A stretch of 64,000 nucleotides of DNA from Labia minor. Taxonomy: Eukaryota; Arthropoda; Insecta; Dermaptera; Spongiphoridae. Below are positions 31,956-43,395 of this stretch, one piece after another (the stretch's first letter is position 1; each line of letters opens with the position of its first letter). The stretch spans positions 85,870,107-85,934,106 of the forward strand of contig OY720344.1 in NCBI GenBank assembly GCA_963082975.1, in the 5' to 3' direction. The translations under genes were made by a program, and so were the position numbers. Under the pieces are notes generated by a model. It did not search any database. It saw only the letters and a program-made list of their open reading frames with translations, and was not told the DNA's origin.

Positions 31956-33153
31956 AATAAGTAGACCTGTGAGCAGGCACAGAATCGACCGACGGTTTGA
32001 AATATATTAATTTCCAGCTTCAGAAACAATTTCAAATAATTTAAATGTGTTAACGCCTCTCCCTGATTTAGATTTATTTATTTTAAGGTCAATTTATTTT
32101 TATTTATTTTAATGTCAATTTATTTTTATATAATTTTTATAATTTTTTCTTTTATATATATATTTTTTTTATATATTTTATATTTAATTTAACACGTGGA
32201 CGGCTCAGTGTCGTATTTGACTTCGCCAGTAGGGGTCACATGACCCCTCACTACCAATCACCGTGCTCCCTTTTGTTGATGGTTTTTCCAAACAGCTTCG
32301 GAGAGGTGATCTACTTCACTTTCTTGTTAGACATCAGGTTGGGAAGTTGTATTTTGAACGTGGATACCTTTTCCACGCTTTTTAGGTGTGAATTCGCCAT
32401 TTTGTTGTTAAAACACGTGGAGACACTGTGTTTAAATTATTATTATTATTTTTTGTAATTTGTTTATTTTAGCTGAGTATTAGCCAGCATTTATTTCTCT
32501 TATTTTTATATTTTAATTTTATTTTATTTTTTACTTTATATTAATTTTCCTTTGATTAAATATTATAACATGGCAACGAACACTTTTCGTTTATTTAGAA
32601 AAAAGTGAACCTAATCTTTCCTTTGCAGGTCCATATGTTAGCATCGGATATTTTGATTAATTTAATTTGTCATCATTTCTTTCCGATTTTGGTTATTCAA
32701 GGCGAATCGCCTAAGCACTAACAGTCAAACGAACTGCACTCTTTGGTGAAGTATATTTAAGGGTTCCTTTCCCAAATAATTTGTTTTACACTCCGTGTGA
32801 AAGAGTTAAGAATTCTTTTTTAACTCCTTCACTAGTGGCACAGCTGGTCCGACAGGCTGAACAATATTTTATTTAGTCCTCGGCTTGTCCAAAATGTATG
32901 TATTAATGCAATAAAAAACAGATATGGATATAATATAAATAGTTTTAATTTTATTTTATTTATTATAATATATAAGGAGGCGCTGGTTGTACACATCTAT
33001 ACGGACGGACAGACGGACGGACGGACAGTCATCATGCTAAAAATACTTTTTTCTGTTAACAAAATTCATGATTCGTGGAGATATGTAAAAATCTCGACAT
33101 GTGAAATTTGGTGTGAAAATAATACCTCCCTTACTATCGTCGGTCGGTAAAAA
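31956..33153 (-). repeat. RepA copy split by a solo LTR
   Basis: The RepA 3' part is at 31956-32047 and the rest at 32892-33153. The sequence reads through the LTR target site exactly in register with other copies. The middle, including the second copy of the 5' sequence, is deleted (ATATAAGGAGGCGCTGGTTG jumps to GTACACATCTATACGG). This is an older, diverged RepA. Confidence 0.75.
32048..32891 (+). mobile_element. Solo LTR of a retrotransposon, 844 bp
   Basis: The insert begins TGTTAACGCC and ends GGCTTGTCCA (TG...CA). It is flanked by the exact 5-bp duplication AAATG (32043-32047 and 32892-32896). Removing it restores an uninterrupted RepA sequence. There is no internal coding, as expected after LTR-LTR recombination. 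A TATA-like AGTATATTTAAGG lies at about 32749. Five-base duplications fit Gypsy- or BEL-type elements; the clade cannot be told from the LTR. Strand is assigned from TATA position only. Confidence 0.85.
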
Positions 33154-34796
33154 TCCACCCGTCCTGTCAAATTAAAACTCTAAATCCCAAAGACTCTTCA
33201 AAATGGACCCAAAATTGGCACTAAAACGTTGAAACTCAAATCTCTAAATTAAACGTCAAAATAACCTGGAAATATATAAGATATATAAAAAATAAAGAAA
33301 ATGAAAAAAGAGAAAAAGAAAGACAAGAGAATATTCTCATTACAAAATATACCAATTATATTTAAATATTTTTTATATCATAAAAATTTTAATTAAATTT
33401 TGATTAACTGGAATATATGATTGACAAACAAACTTATGACCCCTAGAGATGTTTTAATTTGTTTTTTCTCCTCTATCTTACAATTTGTTATTATTATTAT
33501 TATTTTTGATTAAAAAAGAAAATTAAAATGATACAATATAAATCATGTTGGTTTTTGAGATAAGAATAGATTTATTTTATTATTATCATTTAAATATAAA
33601 ATTAAAAAAAATCAAATGCAAATTAAGTTCTCATAAATGGTCGATATATGGGTAGATAGATTAAAAAACAAATTAAATCTAATTCAGGTTAAGAGATTAT
33701 TATCTTGTATTTATGTAATATATATGCATACTATAAACCAATATGAAAAAGGCTATTGGAATAAAAACTTAGGTGGTTTTTTTATTTATTTGTTTTTTTT
33801 AATATTTATATACCTATACTATATTTATAGTGGATTTATAAACTTATATTCATAAACTTTATAAAGAATTGTTTTATATTGCTTTTTTGTTATTATATTG
33901 AAAATAATATAAATTTTAAATAACATTTTTATTTTAATATTAATTTAATTTTGAAAAGAGAAAAAAAGGTAAATAATATCTAACTTCACCTGCTATGTAT
34001 TGTATAAATAAATCTATAATATTGACTCTATCTATATTATTATTGGTAACTATTTTATTCTCTTTATCATTATAATTTATTTCGAATATTATTAGTATTA
34101 TGTTGTTTTGTACGTGGAAATTAAAAAGAAATGGCAAATGCTTAATTGAGTTTCTTTCTTTTATTTCTTTTCAATCATAAGACAATAACTTTTTAGATAA
34201 ATGAATTAAAAGAGCTTTAATTGTGAAGAAAATTGAATAAAAAAAGAGAAGAAAAACAAAAACAGAAACAAGAAAAGTTGAATGAAATTAACTTATATTA
34301 TAATTATTTATTAAATATTATATTAAATTGGTTAATATATTTTTTTTTATTTCAATCTTTTTGAATTAAACTTATTATATATTTATTTAATTTTATGATT
34401 TATTATCATTTTCTAGTGAAAACAAATTTCTTTTTTTTTTAATATAACATTTTGTGAATATTCAATTGTATTAAGAAAAAAAGAACTTTTTTCTCTTTTT
34501 TTCCATGATATACCACCAACCGTTATTTACGAGTTTACAACTTTTTTTCTCTTTGTATTTAATTTTATCTAAATCGGAGGCCATTTGGGAAGCATTAGAT
34601 TAGAAACTAAATTTTAACGGCTGAAACTTTTAGACTCTTTCTTCTATAGAAAAAAATGCAAATTATAATCTTATACCTACATTAAAAGGAAAAACAATAA
34701 TAAATATGTATACAAATAAAAAACTAGAATATATAAAATTATTATATTAAATTTATTATTAAATATATAAAATTATTATATTAAATTTATTATTAA
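33154..34796. other. AT-rich DNA, no gene seen
   Basis: Only low-complexity A/T sequence is visible. The open frames at 33637-33855 and 33940-34137 are compositional. Confidence 0.5.
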
Positions 34797-35317
34797 AAAA
34801 TGAGCTGGACAGGCACAGAACCGTCCGACGATTTGGAATAAATTAATTTTCAAACAACATTATCTTATATATAATAATAATAATAATATACTTAAGTATA
34901 AAAAAATATTTTTAAAACTTGTATTAAGATGAGTAAATTATATTATCTTGGTTTTTATTTTTAGTTTAATTACTACTATATTTTAAGTGAGATTATTTCC
35001 GACAATGAATATGAAATTAATACTTTGTAAACTACCACTTCTGGTTTCCGGAAATACACCAAATGTTGATGAATTCATGTTACTGATGCATTAAGTAAAT
35101 ATACCCAATTTTATCAAAATCCGTTGAGCCGTTCAAGCTGTACACGTCTATACGGACACATAGACGAACGGACGGACAAATGGTCAGACAATATGCTAAA
35201 AATACTTTTTTCTGTTAACAAAATGCTTGATTAGTGGGGATTTGTAAAAATCCCCACTTGTGAAATTTGGTGTGAAAACAATACCTTCCCCTCCTATCGT
35301 TGGTCGGTAAAAAAAAT
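34797..35317 (-). repeat. RepA element, diverged copy
   Basis: It starts GAGCTGGACAGGCACAGAAC and ends CTATCGTTGGTCGGTAAAAA. It retains CACTTCTGGTTTCCGGAAAT, GTTGAGCCGTTCAAGCTGTA and the GGAC core, but the region with the TGACGTCA segments has been replaced by AT-rich sequence. It is the most diverged near-complete copy. Confidence 0.7.
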
Positions 35318-37025
35318 GATTTAATTAAAATTTTAACATATCTCATAATAAAATAATATTAAAAGTAGTTTTTATCTTTTTTAAATAAATATAAACTTAT
35401 TTGTTTTATTAACTTTTTTTAATTGAAATAAAATCTTTTCTTTAAAAAAAAATTGCAATTAATTTACTCTTAATAAGTTTACTTCATTGTTCTGTTAAAA
35501 TTAAACTAAATTATCACCTATCAAATGAACATGATCCTGTTAACTCTTACACTTTAATGTGTACAATGATTGCATCATTACCTTGTTAGTAATGAAAATT
35601 AAACATCATTTGTCCGATTAAACACAAATTTTGTTAATCGGTTATAAAATCTCCAAATTCACTGTGCGTATATATATATATATAATTATATATTTTTATA
35701 ATTTTATTTATCTTGAACAAATATTTAGGATGAAAAATATATAATTATCTCGTAATATAAATTATTTTCTTTACATTTTTTATGATTCTCATCAAAACAT
35801 TCTTTAATAAAATTTAATTAAAACATATTTTATTTTCATCTTAAAATGACCAAAAAATAAAAATGATATTAATATATTTTGAATTAAATTTTTAATTTGA
35901 AAATACTTAAATTTCCTTTAAGTATAGACTATATGATATTATAGAAAATGAATTTTTAAATATGAGTAGTTAATATGGTGCGCATTTTAACCAACCATTA
36001 ATCAATAATTAACCAACTAATTATTAATATATATTGTTTTTTTAAATTTATTTTCTAAATTAAAAATTAATTTACACAACCTTTAATGAACTCACATCAT
36101 TCTTAAGTTCTTCTCACAAAAAAAAATAATTAATCAAATTATATATATGTTATATAAAAAATTGACAATCTTTATTGTATTTTCATTTTTCACGAAAAAT
36201 GATAAATTTTTTTTCCAACTTCATGTAAAAAAATGAACCATAACAAAGAGAAGAAAATTAATCATTTACTAAAATAATACTAAAATTGAACACACAGACA
36301 TGCACACAAATGCCGTTTCCACTAAAATACCATTCAGTGACTGGTGTGTAATTACGAGAGGAGGAAGGGGATAATAAAGAAAGACAGTTGTTGAGTGAAA
36401 GACGTTTATAAAGAATTAATTTTGATATATGTCAAAAAAAGAAAAAAAAAAAAGAAAATATAAATTAAAAAATAAATTTAAAAAAAAAAAAATAAATTCA
36501 AAAAAGCAATGAAAAAAAATAATTTATAATTAAAAGTTTAAGAGAGATCAATTATATATATAATAAAAATATAATAATCTTAAATTTTCATAATTCATGA
36601 ATTAAATTATATATATTGATAGAAAATAATTAAATAAAATATAATATCCCCCTCTTTTCTTTTTTTTTCTTTTTCTTCTTCATTCTCTACTAAAATCACA
36701 TATCTGAGCCTTTCATTCATTCTTCTATCATTAAATCCATAAAAATATTATATTTTTATCATTTTTTTTCTTTATTTTCCTTAGTTGAATATGTTATCAT
36801 ATCTCATATTCATATTTGAATTAATTACAATTTATTATTATCTGTTTTTTCTAATTTCTGTTCTACCATTTGTATGCATTTTATACTTTTTTTTAAGTAT
36901 ATTATTAATTGAATGGAATTATTTTTAATAATTTTATTTTAATTAGTAAGCTTTGAACATCAACAAGCTCAAAATTAAACCATTTATTATTTGAATATAT
37001 AAACTAATGTACGAGTACAATAGAA
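35318..37025. other. AT-rich DNA, no gene seen
   Basis: Long A runs (36430-36500) and T/C-rich tracts (36645-36690). No supported feature. Confidence 0.5.
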
Positions 37026-37165
37026 ATGATAATAGAGATTTTCAAAAATAATATAGCACCGGGAATAGAAGTGATTCCTGCAGAATTAATTAAAACCTTT
37101 AGTAGAGTGAATGCACACAAATTAGTTCTTTCAATTTGGCATAAAGTAAAGATTCCCAATGGTAC
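37026..37165 (+). pseudogene. LINE reverse transcriptase fragment, RTE-like
   Basis: It translates as FKNNIAPGIEVIPAELIKTF followed by HKLVLSIWHKVKIP. This matches the start of LINE RT domains (KNNKAPGEDGIPAELIK...IW..EKIP). The frame then enters a T-rich stretch with no further similarity, so it is a short insertion fragment. Confidence 0.7.
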
Positions 37166-37189
37166 CATATTTAGGCACTTTTTCTTTTT

Positions 37190-38000
37190 TTTTTATTTAC
37201 ATATTTACATAGGAGTAGGATCACGTTTTATTGTTCATGTATTGTGTAATCTTCTCCATATGACACACCACTGGCTATCTGAGTTTTTCCCTAGTAATTT
37301 GTTCCATCCTGCATTTTTTTCCTTTTCCACCAATGTCTAGTCTGTTCTTCATCTCTACAAATTTGTCGCATTTCATTTGATGTTCCAAAGATTCATCATT
37401 ATCGTCCCCAAATCTAAATTTTCTTTTTATTCTCTTTTCCCATTTGTCCCTGAGATCGCGATTAAATCTTTCTAGTCCTGGTCTGTCTATTGCTTTATGT
37501 CCCTTTCCCTTCAGGTACTTTTCTTATTCAAGTTCTTTTTTCAAATCTTTGTAAAATGATGCAAAAGTACCATCCAGTATCGTTGTATTTCTAAGTCTAT
37601 CATTTTTTTAAAATTTCAGTCATGTCTTTTATTGTCTTCTATTGTCTTGGGTCTATTTGTCAAATCTTCAATTAGAAGATGAACTCCTGCATTTCGGGAC
37701 ACCTCGCGTAATCCTTGCAGAAAGAGTGGCGGACTAAGGCTAAAGTGAGCCCTAGGCAACATTGTAATTCCAGGCCTATCGGGAAAAAATTTTACCTTTT
37801 TTAGCGAGCCACGGTTTGGCCACCGTACTGGCCCTAGATAGGTAACTTTCGGGCCCCAAAAATTTCGTGCCCTAGGTTGCCTAGGCTTTAGTCCGTCCCT
37901 GCCAGGAAGGCTACATTTTTTCCATTCGAAAGGTCCCTTAGTTGATCTTTGAAGTATTTTTTTGGCCCATCTTGTGTCAAGCATCTCTACCAGTTTTAAG
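37190..38000 (-). pseudogene. Decayed coding sequence of unknown family
   Basis: On the minus strand 37620-37320 translates with few stops as LRNTTILDGTFASFYKDLKK and GHKAIDRPGLERFNRDLRDK and WEKRIKRKF. A second piece at 37984-37905 reads LDTRWAKKILQRSTKGPFEW. These are rich in charged residues and look protein-derived, unlike the AT-composition frames elsewhere. They are interrupted by a stop and by the MITE at 37724-37901. I do not recognise the family; a LINE or other transposon protein is likely. Confidence 0.4.
37724..37901. mobile_element. Short TIR element (MITE), 178 bp
   Basis: The ends GAGTGGCGGACTAAGG and (complement) CAGGGACGGACTAAAG are inverted matches, continuing into GCCTAGGCAAC-like sequence on both sides. 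CAG.GGCGGA termini are typical of hAT MITEs. The flanks (TGCAGAAA and GCCAGGAAG) are only an approximate duplication. It interrupts the coding relic around it. Confidence 0.6.
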
Positions 38001-39147
38001 ATAAACTCGAACTTTGACCATAGGTTGTGGTTTTTCCAGATTCCTCTTCCCTGTTCTAAGCTCCATAGATATCGTGGGTATTTCTTCTTATTCTCAGGAC
38101 ATTTTTCATAAGGTTTTGATCTATGTTGGCTTATATATTAATTTAGTATTTAAAAAAATAAAATAAATAAAATACGAGACGATTTATTTATTCGAGTTGT
38201 TCATAAATTCTAATCTTTTATTTTATTTTGAAATGTTAAAATAAATTTAAAATTTATTTCAAAGAACCCAATGAAATGTATTAAGAAATTGCTAATAAAA
38301 AAATAGAGATCACGAAAAGCGTTTAATTTTTTATTTCATTGGTCGTTTTTATCGTTAGTCATCATTTGAAGTGATTTAAAGATGATCGACATTATTTGAT
38401 CCATTTCTGTTTCATCTATAGATACAATGGTCTATTAAATATATCAATAAATGAGAGAATCAAATTAATTGTAGTTTATAAAATGGAAAAGGGCTAAAAT
38501 GGAAAGATAACAAGTTCGTTACCTCTGGGTGACATCATCATCATTTTAAGTTTTTTTATCTTTTATTCTTTTCCCCACCTTTTTATATTCTTTTTTAAAA
38601 AAAGTTAAAAAAAAATTGATAAAACCAAATGATAAAAAGAGAAAGGGAAATCGTGATTTAATATATCTGATAAACTTTATTGAAATTTTAGATCTTTGAT
38701 TTTTTATTTTTTTTCGAGATACATATTTTACCTTATACATATAATTCTTGGAAATTGTTATATTCTTTTCATTTTTTTTTAAAATACAATATGTTATACA
38801 TATTATAATGTAATACATATTAATATAAAAATCAAATCAACATATGAATTTATTTTGTTATTATTATTATAAATATAATTATTTATTTGATTTATAAATA
38901 GTATATTTACTAGTATATCTTATATGAATTATGAATATGTATTAATATATATATAAATTCTAATTCATATTATAAACCCTTCTGTATCTATATTTTTAGT
39001 TTTGTTATATATTTAGATAAAATAAAATTTAATTAATCAAGAGAGTAAATGTGTTAATCATATGTTTATTTGTTTTTGAGTAGGGCATTTTATTCATTGT
39101 GGTTATAATCAAAAATAATAAAATAGTTAAGCCTAATTATTGTTGTA
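38001..39147. other. AT-rich DNA, no gene seen
   Basis: The first 120 bp may still belong to the coding relic to its left. The rest is A/T-dominated with no recognised feature; the minus-strand frame at 38546-38818 is lysine- and phenylalanine-rich composition. Confidence 0.45.
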
Positions 39148-39345
39148 TAGGAGGTTTGTTCAAAAGAAAAGGTGAATTTTGAATTATTTTGAAAAGTATT
39201 ATTTATTTATCAATATCCATTTTGTCCCCTTCAAAGTAATTCCCCTCATCCAATAGTCGAAGCACTTCTGAAATGCGCTTTTCAGTATGGCCATCAGCTC
39301 GTTCTTCGATTCCGACTTTATTTCACCTTCTTTTTCTTTCTCTTG
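39148..39345 (-). pseudogene. Mariner 3' end with transposase C-terminus
   Basis: On the minus strand the sequence encodes GEIKSESKNELMAILKSAFQ KCF, then, after a frame slip, LDEGNYFEGDKMDIDK and a stop. This is the typical mariner C-terminus (...F..CF..W..R...C....G.YFEGDKI). The terminal sequence GGTTTGTTCAAAAGAAAAGG at 39152 looks like the TIR. Only the last 60 or so residues survive. It belongs to a different mariner lineage from the elements at 12343 and 13865. Confidence 0.65.
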
Positions 39346-39564
39346 TCTTCTTCAGCTCTCAAGCATCCGTCCAATATCAAGGCCTAGAGATTACTAACAC
39401 AATTTCACATCGACAGGCTCATTTTCACTCTAAGTATTCTTCTAAAACCATCTCAGTCCACAACTTTTTAACGCAGAGTTAAGTCTTCTTTTTGTGACAC
39501 CTTGCCATGCTGTAAAGATGAGTTTTAACTAACTTCCAATGTTGCTGATCCAAAACAAGCACAG

Positions 39565-39697
39565 TGTATGATGCGCAGAGTAGGCAAAATTCCCGCCAAA
39601 AGTGCTCATGGGAATCGTAACCCGAAATTTTGTTCGTAAATCGAAACAGATGACTTAAACTCGCAACCAGAAAAACTCATAACCCAAGGTTCCACTG
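39565..39697 (-). mobile_element. pogo/Tigger-like terminus
   Basis: Read on the minus strand from 39697 the sequence is CAGTGGAACCTTGGGTTATG and then AGTTTTTCTGGTTGCGAGTT, close to Tigger/pogo ends (CAGTGGAACCTCGG...ACGAGTT). It is flanked by TA. The opposite end was not found; the element probably reaches leftwards to the mariner fragment. Confidence 0.6.
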
Positions 39698-39699
39698 TA

Positions 39700-40930
39700 T
39701 ATATATTAGTATTAGGTATATAATATAATAAAAACCTGGTATGTGGCCTTGCTTGAATCGAATATTTAGTATATTTTCCTTCATTTAAGTATCAATTACA
39801 ACAAATATATGCTTAGACCTTTTGATTGAAGTCCAATTAGATCATTTTCAATCAACATTAAATTTACCACCACTGGTGTGTCAGTGAATATGACAAGCAA
39901 TCAATTATCGACTTTTGTTAGAGAATATATTATTTTTATAATATAAATAATTTTTTCATTATAATGATAAAAAATCTGAAAGAAAATTACTGATGTAATT
40001 TCAATATTAGGATAGGTCGGTTTTTTTCAAAAAATTCTTTATTCAAAAATACATAACCTAGAAGAGAATTTTGTGTCTACCACTTTACTGTAGAAGATTT
40101 TATTATAATTTCAACCTGTGTGTGATAGGGGTTTATTTATAGAAAACCTTTTAAAAATAATTTCGATCAAAGAACAAACATTTGTATACGTTTTGTTTGG
40201 GGTTACAAATATTAATTTCAATTAATATAATTCATATTATTAATTAATAAAATAATCAAAATTCTATTCTATATGTATATAATTTATTATTTATATTTTT
40301 AAGGACTTCAAAGTAAGTTTCTGATTATATTAATTTCATTAGAATATGATTTATTTTTTTAATATATACAAGAATATAAAAAACAAGTCAAGAAAAGAAT
40401 TTAATTATGAATAATAATAATGAGTTAATAATTTAATTTCAAAAATGGTCAATCCTTTTTAGTGCAATTCAAATCATAGAGATTTCATTTTTTTTATGAT
40501 TTATGACGACTTCATTTTGAAAGTAACTTGAGACAATGTGGACACATAATGAAAAATCTTATTTTAATCAGACAATTAAAAGATACAGAAAAGGTAAATT
40601 ATCTGACAAACAACAGACATTCAGACAACAATAGACAAAGGTGGACTGGATTGAAATGTGGGATTATAAAAATAAAGAAAATATAATAAATGCAAATAAT
40701 GTAAGACAGATTATAATACATTGGATAATTTACTGATATGCAAAAAATAGACATACTCTTTATCAACGAATAAAATAGAAACAAGACCAAATGACAATAT
40801 GGAAAAGGATAATTATCTATGGATAGACCAATTTAACCTCATCATAGTGACTAAATGCTATGTGTGAGTTTCTTCAAATAATAGAAAGGAAAACTTGAAC
40901 AATATAAATTTATATTTGTGTTATATTTTG
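39700..40930. other. AT-rich DNA, no gene seen
   Basis: A less AT-rich bit at 39800-39900 has no open frame. Nothing else is supported. Confidence 0.45.
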
Positions 40931-40934
40931 ATAG

Positions 40935-41080
40935 GACACAAGGCTAGAATGGGGAAGGAAAGAATGGCGAAAATTATATTGGTGGGGAGACCGATTGGGA
41001 AACGTCAACTCGGTGGGTGGACAATGTAGGAAAGGTCGTGAGAGAGATGGGGAGGGGTAGGGTTGAATGGTAGTAAAAAT
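40935..41080 (+). pseudogene. LINE C-terminal fragment
   Basis: The sequence encodes, across frames, pieces such as GHKARMGKER, GRPIGKRQLGGWTM and KVVREMGRGR. These match the C-terminal tail seen more fully at 41283-41640 (GHMARM, GKPIGKRPLGRP, RTRWVDNV). The copy is truncated on both sides. Confidence 0.6.
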
Positions 41081-41282
41081 AAAATTTTAAAATAAATTTA
41101 TCTCTTCCTTTATGTCATTAAAAACAATCACATCCACTTTATGTTAATTGAATATTGAATTCTCGGATGTAGGAAATTTATAATTATTTTTATTGATTCA
41201 ATTAGTCAAACTTATTATCAAAGGGGATCAAAATTGAAATTTATAAAACAATTATTGTGCCTGTTATATGATTTGAGTATTT

Positions 41283-41640
41283 GAGAATAGGATTTTTCTT
41301 AGAATTTATGGGCCAAAAATATAATAGATGCAGTCACCGGGGAATGGTGAAGACTGCATAACGAGGAATTGCATGACCTCTATGCATCTCCAGCTCCAAA
41401 CATAGTTAGGGTTATAAAAGGGTGCGATGGGCTGGGCACATGGCTAGAATGTAAGTGGAAAAACCGATTGGGAAACATCCGCTTGGAAGACCAAGGACGC
41501 GGTGGGTGGACAATGTAGGAAAGGACGTGAGAGAGATGGGAGAGGGTAGGAGTTGCATGGTTATGGCTCAGAATAGAAACACTTGGAGAAATGTAGTTAC
41601 TGCGGTCAAGAACTTTCGAGTTCCATAGAGACATAGAGAA
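41283..41640 (+). pseudogene. LINE C-terminal fragment
   Basis: Assembling frames gives GEW.RLHNEELHDLYASP, RWAGHMARM, GKTDWETSAWKTK/RPRTRWVDNV, KDVREMGEGR, NTWRNVV.AVKNFRVP. This is the tail common to arthropod LINE ORF2 proteins of the RTE/Jockey type, following the reverse transcriptase. Frameshifts break it. Related copies are at 40935 and 55177 (same strand) and 56335 (minus). Confidence 0.75.
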
Positions 41641-42858
41641 AGATAGATATATTTTGATGTAATTTTGATATTCTTAAATATTGTGTATGTAGCCTAAACA
41701 ATCCAAAGAAGAAGGCGGAAATCTTACTAAATAAATAAAAAATAAATACTCTACTTTATGTTACAGGAAAGTAAAAATTGAGATATGTACTCTTAATAGA
41801 AAATATGAATTTATTTGTGAAAAATTGGCAATTTTTTTTAACGAAGATCATTTATCACTTTCTGATATGGTTAATTATTTTTCATCTCTTTTTTCAATAT
41901 ATCTATACACATAATAATTAAATTTGATATCTTTTAATAAAAGTACAGAAATTAAATTATACAACAACTCGAATTGTTCTTGAAGTTATAATAAATGAAA
42001 ATCAAATATTTTATTTTAAATTATTTTGTAAGTAGGTACTTGACATTCAATTTATTTTCATTTAACATTATGTTTTGTATCAATAGAAAATTAATTTGAG
42101 CAATTTTACCTTTCTGTTTAACATTATAAGACAATTATAACAATTACAATTATATACATATATATATGATATAAATATTTAATTAAAATCATGTATTAAA
42201 TACCTCGTGTTGTTTTTTTTTTATTAAAATATGTATAACTTACTTTGTTTAATCCTCAGTATAAGGGAATGTTTTTTTAAATTGTCACAAACTTAAATAT
42301 AACAGTACCATTTTATTAGGATTATAACGTTGTATTTCGAGGGTGTGTTGTTGAGAATAGGAACAGGGAATAAATATAACAATCTAAGGGCGAGCGAAGA
42401 TAAAAAAAAAATAGCAAAAACAAGTCCCAATGACAGATACTTGATAATTATGAAAAATGTGTGAGACAGAAAAAAAAATATATGAAATGTTTTTTTGGTA
42501 TAAAATTGACAAGAATAATTTATTACTTCTACTCAATCAACTTCAATATTACTTCATTTCCCTTTTCATTAGGCTTTTGTACTTATGTATATTAATTTTA
42601 GAGAGTTGATATTTATTATTCAAGAAGTGTAAATTTTAATTACACATATAATAGAGCAAAGCAAATGTCAATTAAATCTTGTGTTGTATGTTAACGTTTA
42701 CGAGATAGACATGCACTGATGACAATATTATTATTCTATAATATAATATGGAAGGGATAATTGTGATATCAATAATTATAACTGAGAGAATATATATTGC
42801 CTACAAGAGTTTATTTTTACTAATGAAATAATTTGTTTGTTTTTTTTTTTTGTTTCAG
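41641..42858. other. AT-rich DNA upstream of the receptor exon; no TM1-TM2 exon found
   Basis: It ends in the T-rich polypyrimidine tract and AG acceptor of the exon at 42859. I searched for an exon encoding TM1-TM2 and did not find one here or back to 31722. The stretch near 42350-42430 is slightly GC-richer without coding. Confidence 0.5.
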
Positions 42859-43087
42859 ACGTCAATGGACGTTGGGTTCATTCCTTTGTAAAATAGTGCC
42901 AGTGGTGCAAGGCACAAATATCATGGTGAGCATTGGTACAATTACTGTGATTGCTCTCGATCGTTATTTTACAATAGTTCGACGATCGAGTCAAAACCCT
43001 TCATCAAATCGCCGCCGGGTTATTATTAGTATCGTTTGCATTTGGACATTGAGTGCTTTAGCTACTTTACCGGTTTTCTATTACCAG
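42859..43087 (+). CDS. NPY/NPF-like GPCR, internal exon (TM3-TM4)
   Basis: The receptor would sit in the plasma membrane and couple a neuropeptide to G proteins. The exon follows a 13-T tract and TTTCAG and ends CAG|GTTAGT (229 nt; phase 2 in, phase 0 out). It encodes RQWTLGSFLCK (end of extracellular loop 1 with the conserved W and the TM3 cysteine), VVQGTNIMVSIGTITVIALD (TM3), DRYFTIV (DRY motif), RRSSQNPSSNRRR (loop 2) and VIISIVCIWTLSALATLPVF (TM4 with its conserved W and P). The QGTN...S...T.IALDRY pattern is typical of invertebrate NPF/NPY-type receptors. No stops interrupt it. The exact ligand cannot be deduced. Confidence 0.9.
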
Positions 43088-43139
43088 GTTAGTATATTAT
43101 TTTTTAATTCCTATAATTAGTCTATTTATACAATTTAGC

Positions 43140-43395
43140 TAAAAATGTCTAGCTATATATCTCTGTGAAGCTACTGAAATTGGTCCTAGCAGCAGCAACC
43201 ACATTCCTCCAGCCATCCTCATCTAGTTCTATACGATTTAAATTACCTTATATTTAGCTTAATATTGTCAATCCATCACATTCTTGGTTCTCCTTCAATA
43301 ATTTCTCAATTAGTTTTCCTATTAACAAACTTTTTGTTAATCTTTAGTTGTGAATTTGAGTGACGTGACCTGTACATTTTAACCTCCTCGACTTT
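43140..43395 (-). pseudogene. LINE C-terminal fragment in the receptor intron
   Basis: On the minus strand it encodes FTGHV, KLIEKLL and EGEPRMWWIDNIKL-like text, then LNRIELDEDGWRNVVAAART NFSSFT. This is the tail of LINE ORF2 proteins (GH..R......GKR.RGRPR..W.D......W..VV.AAR). It lies 53 bp into the intron. Confidence 0.65.
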
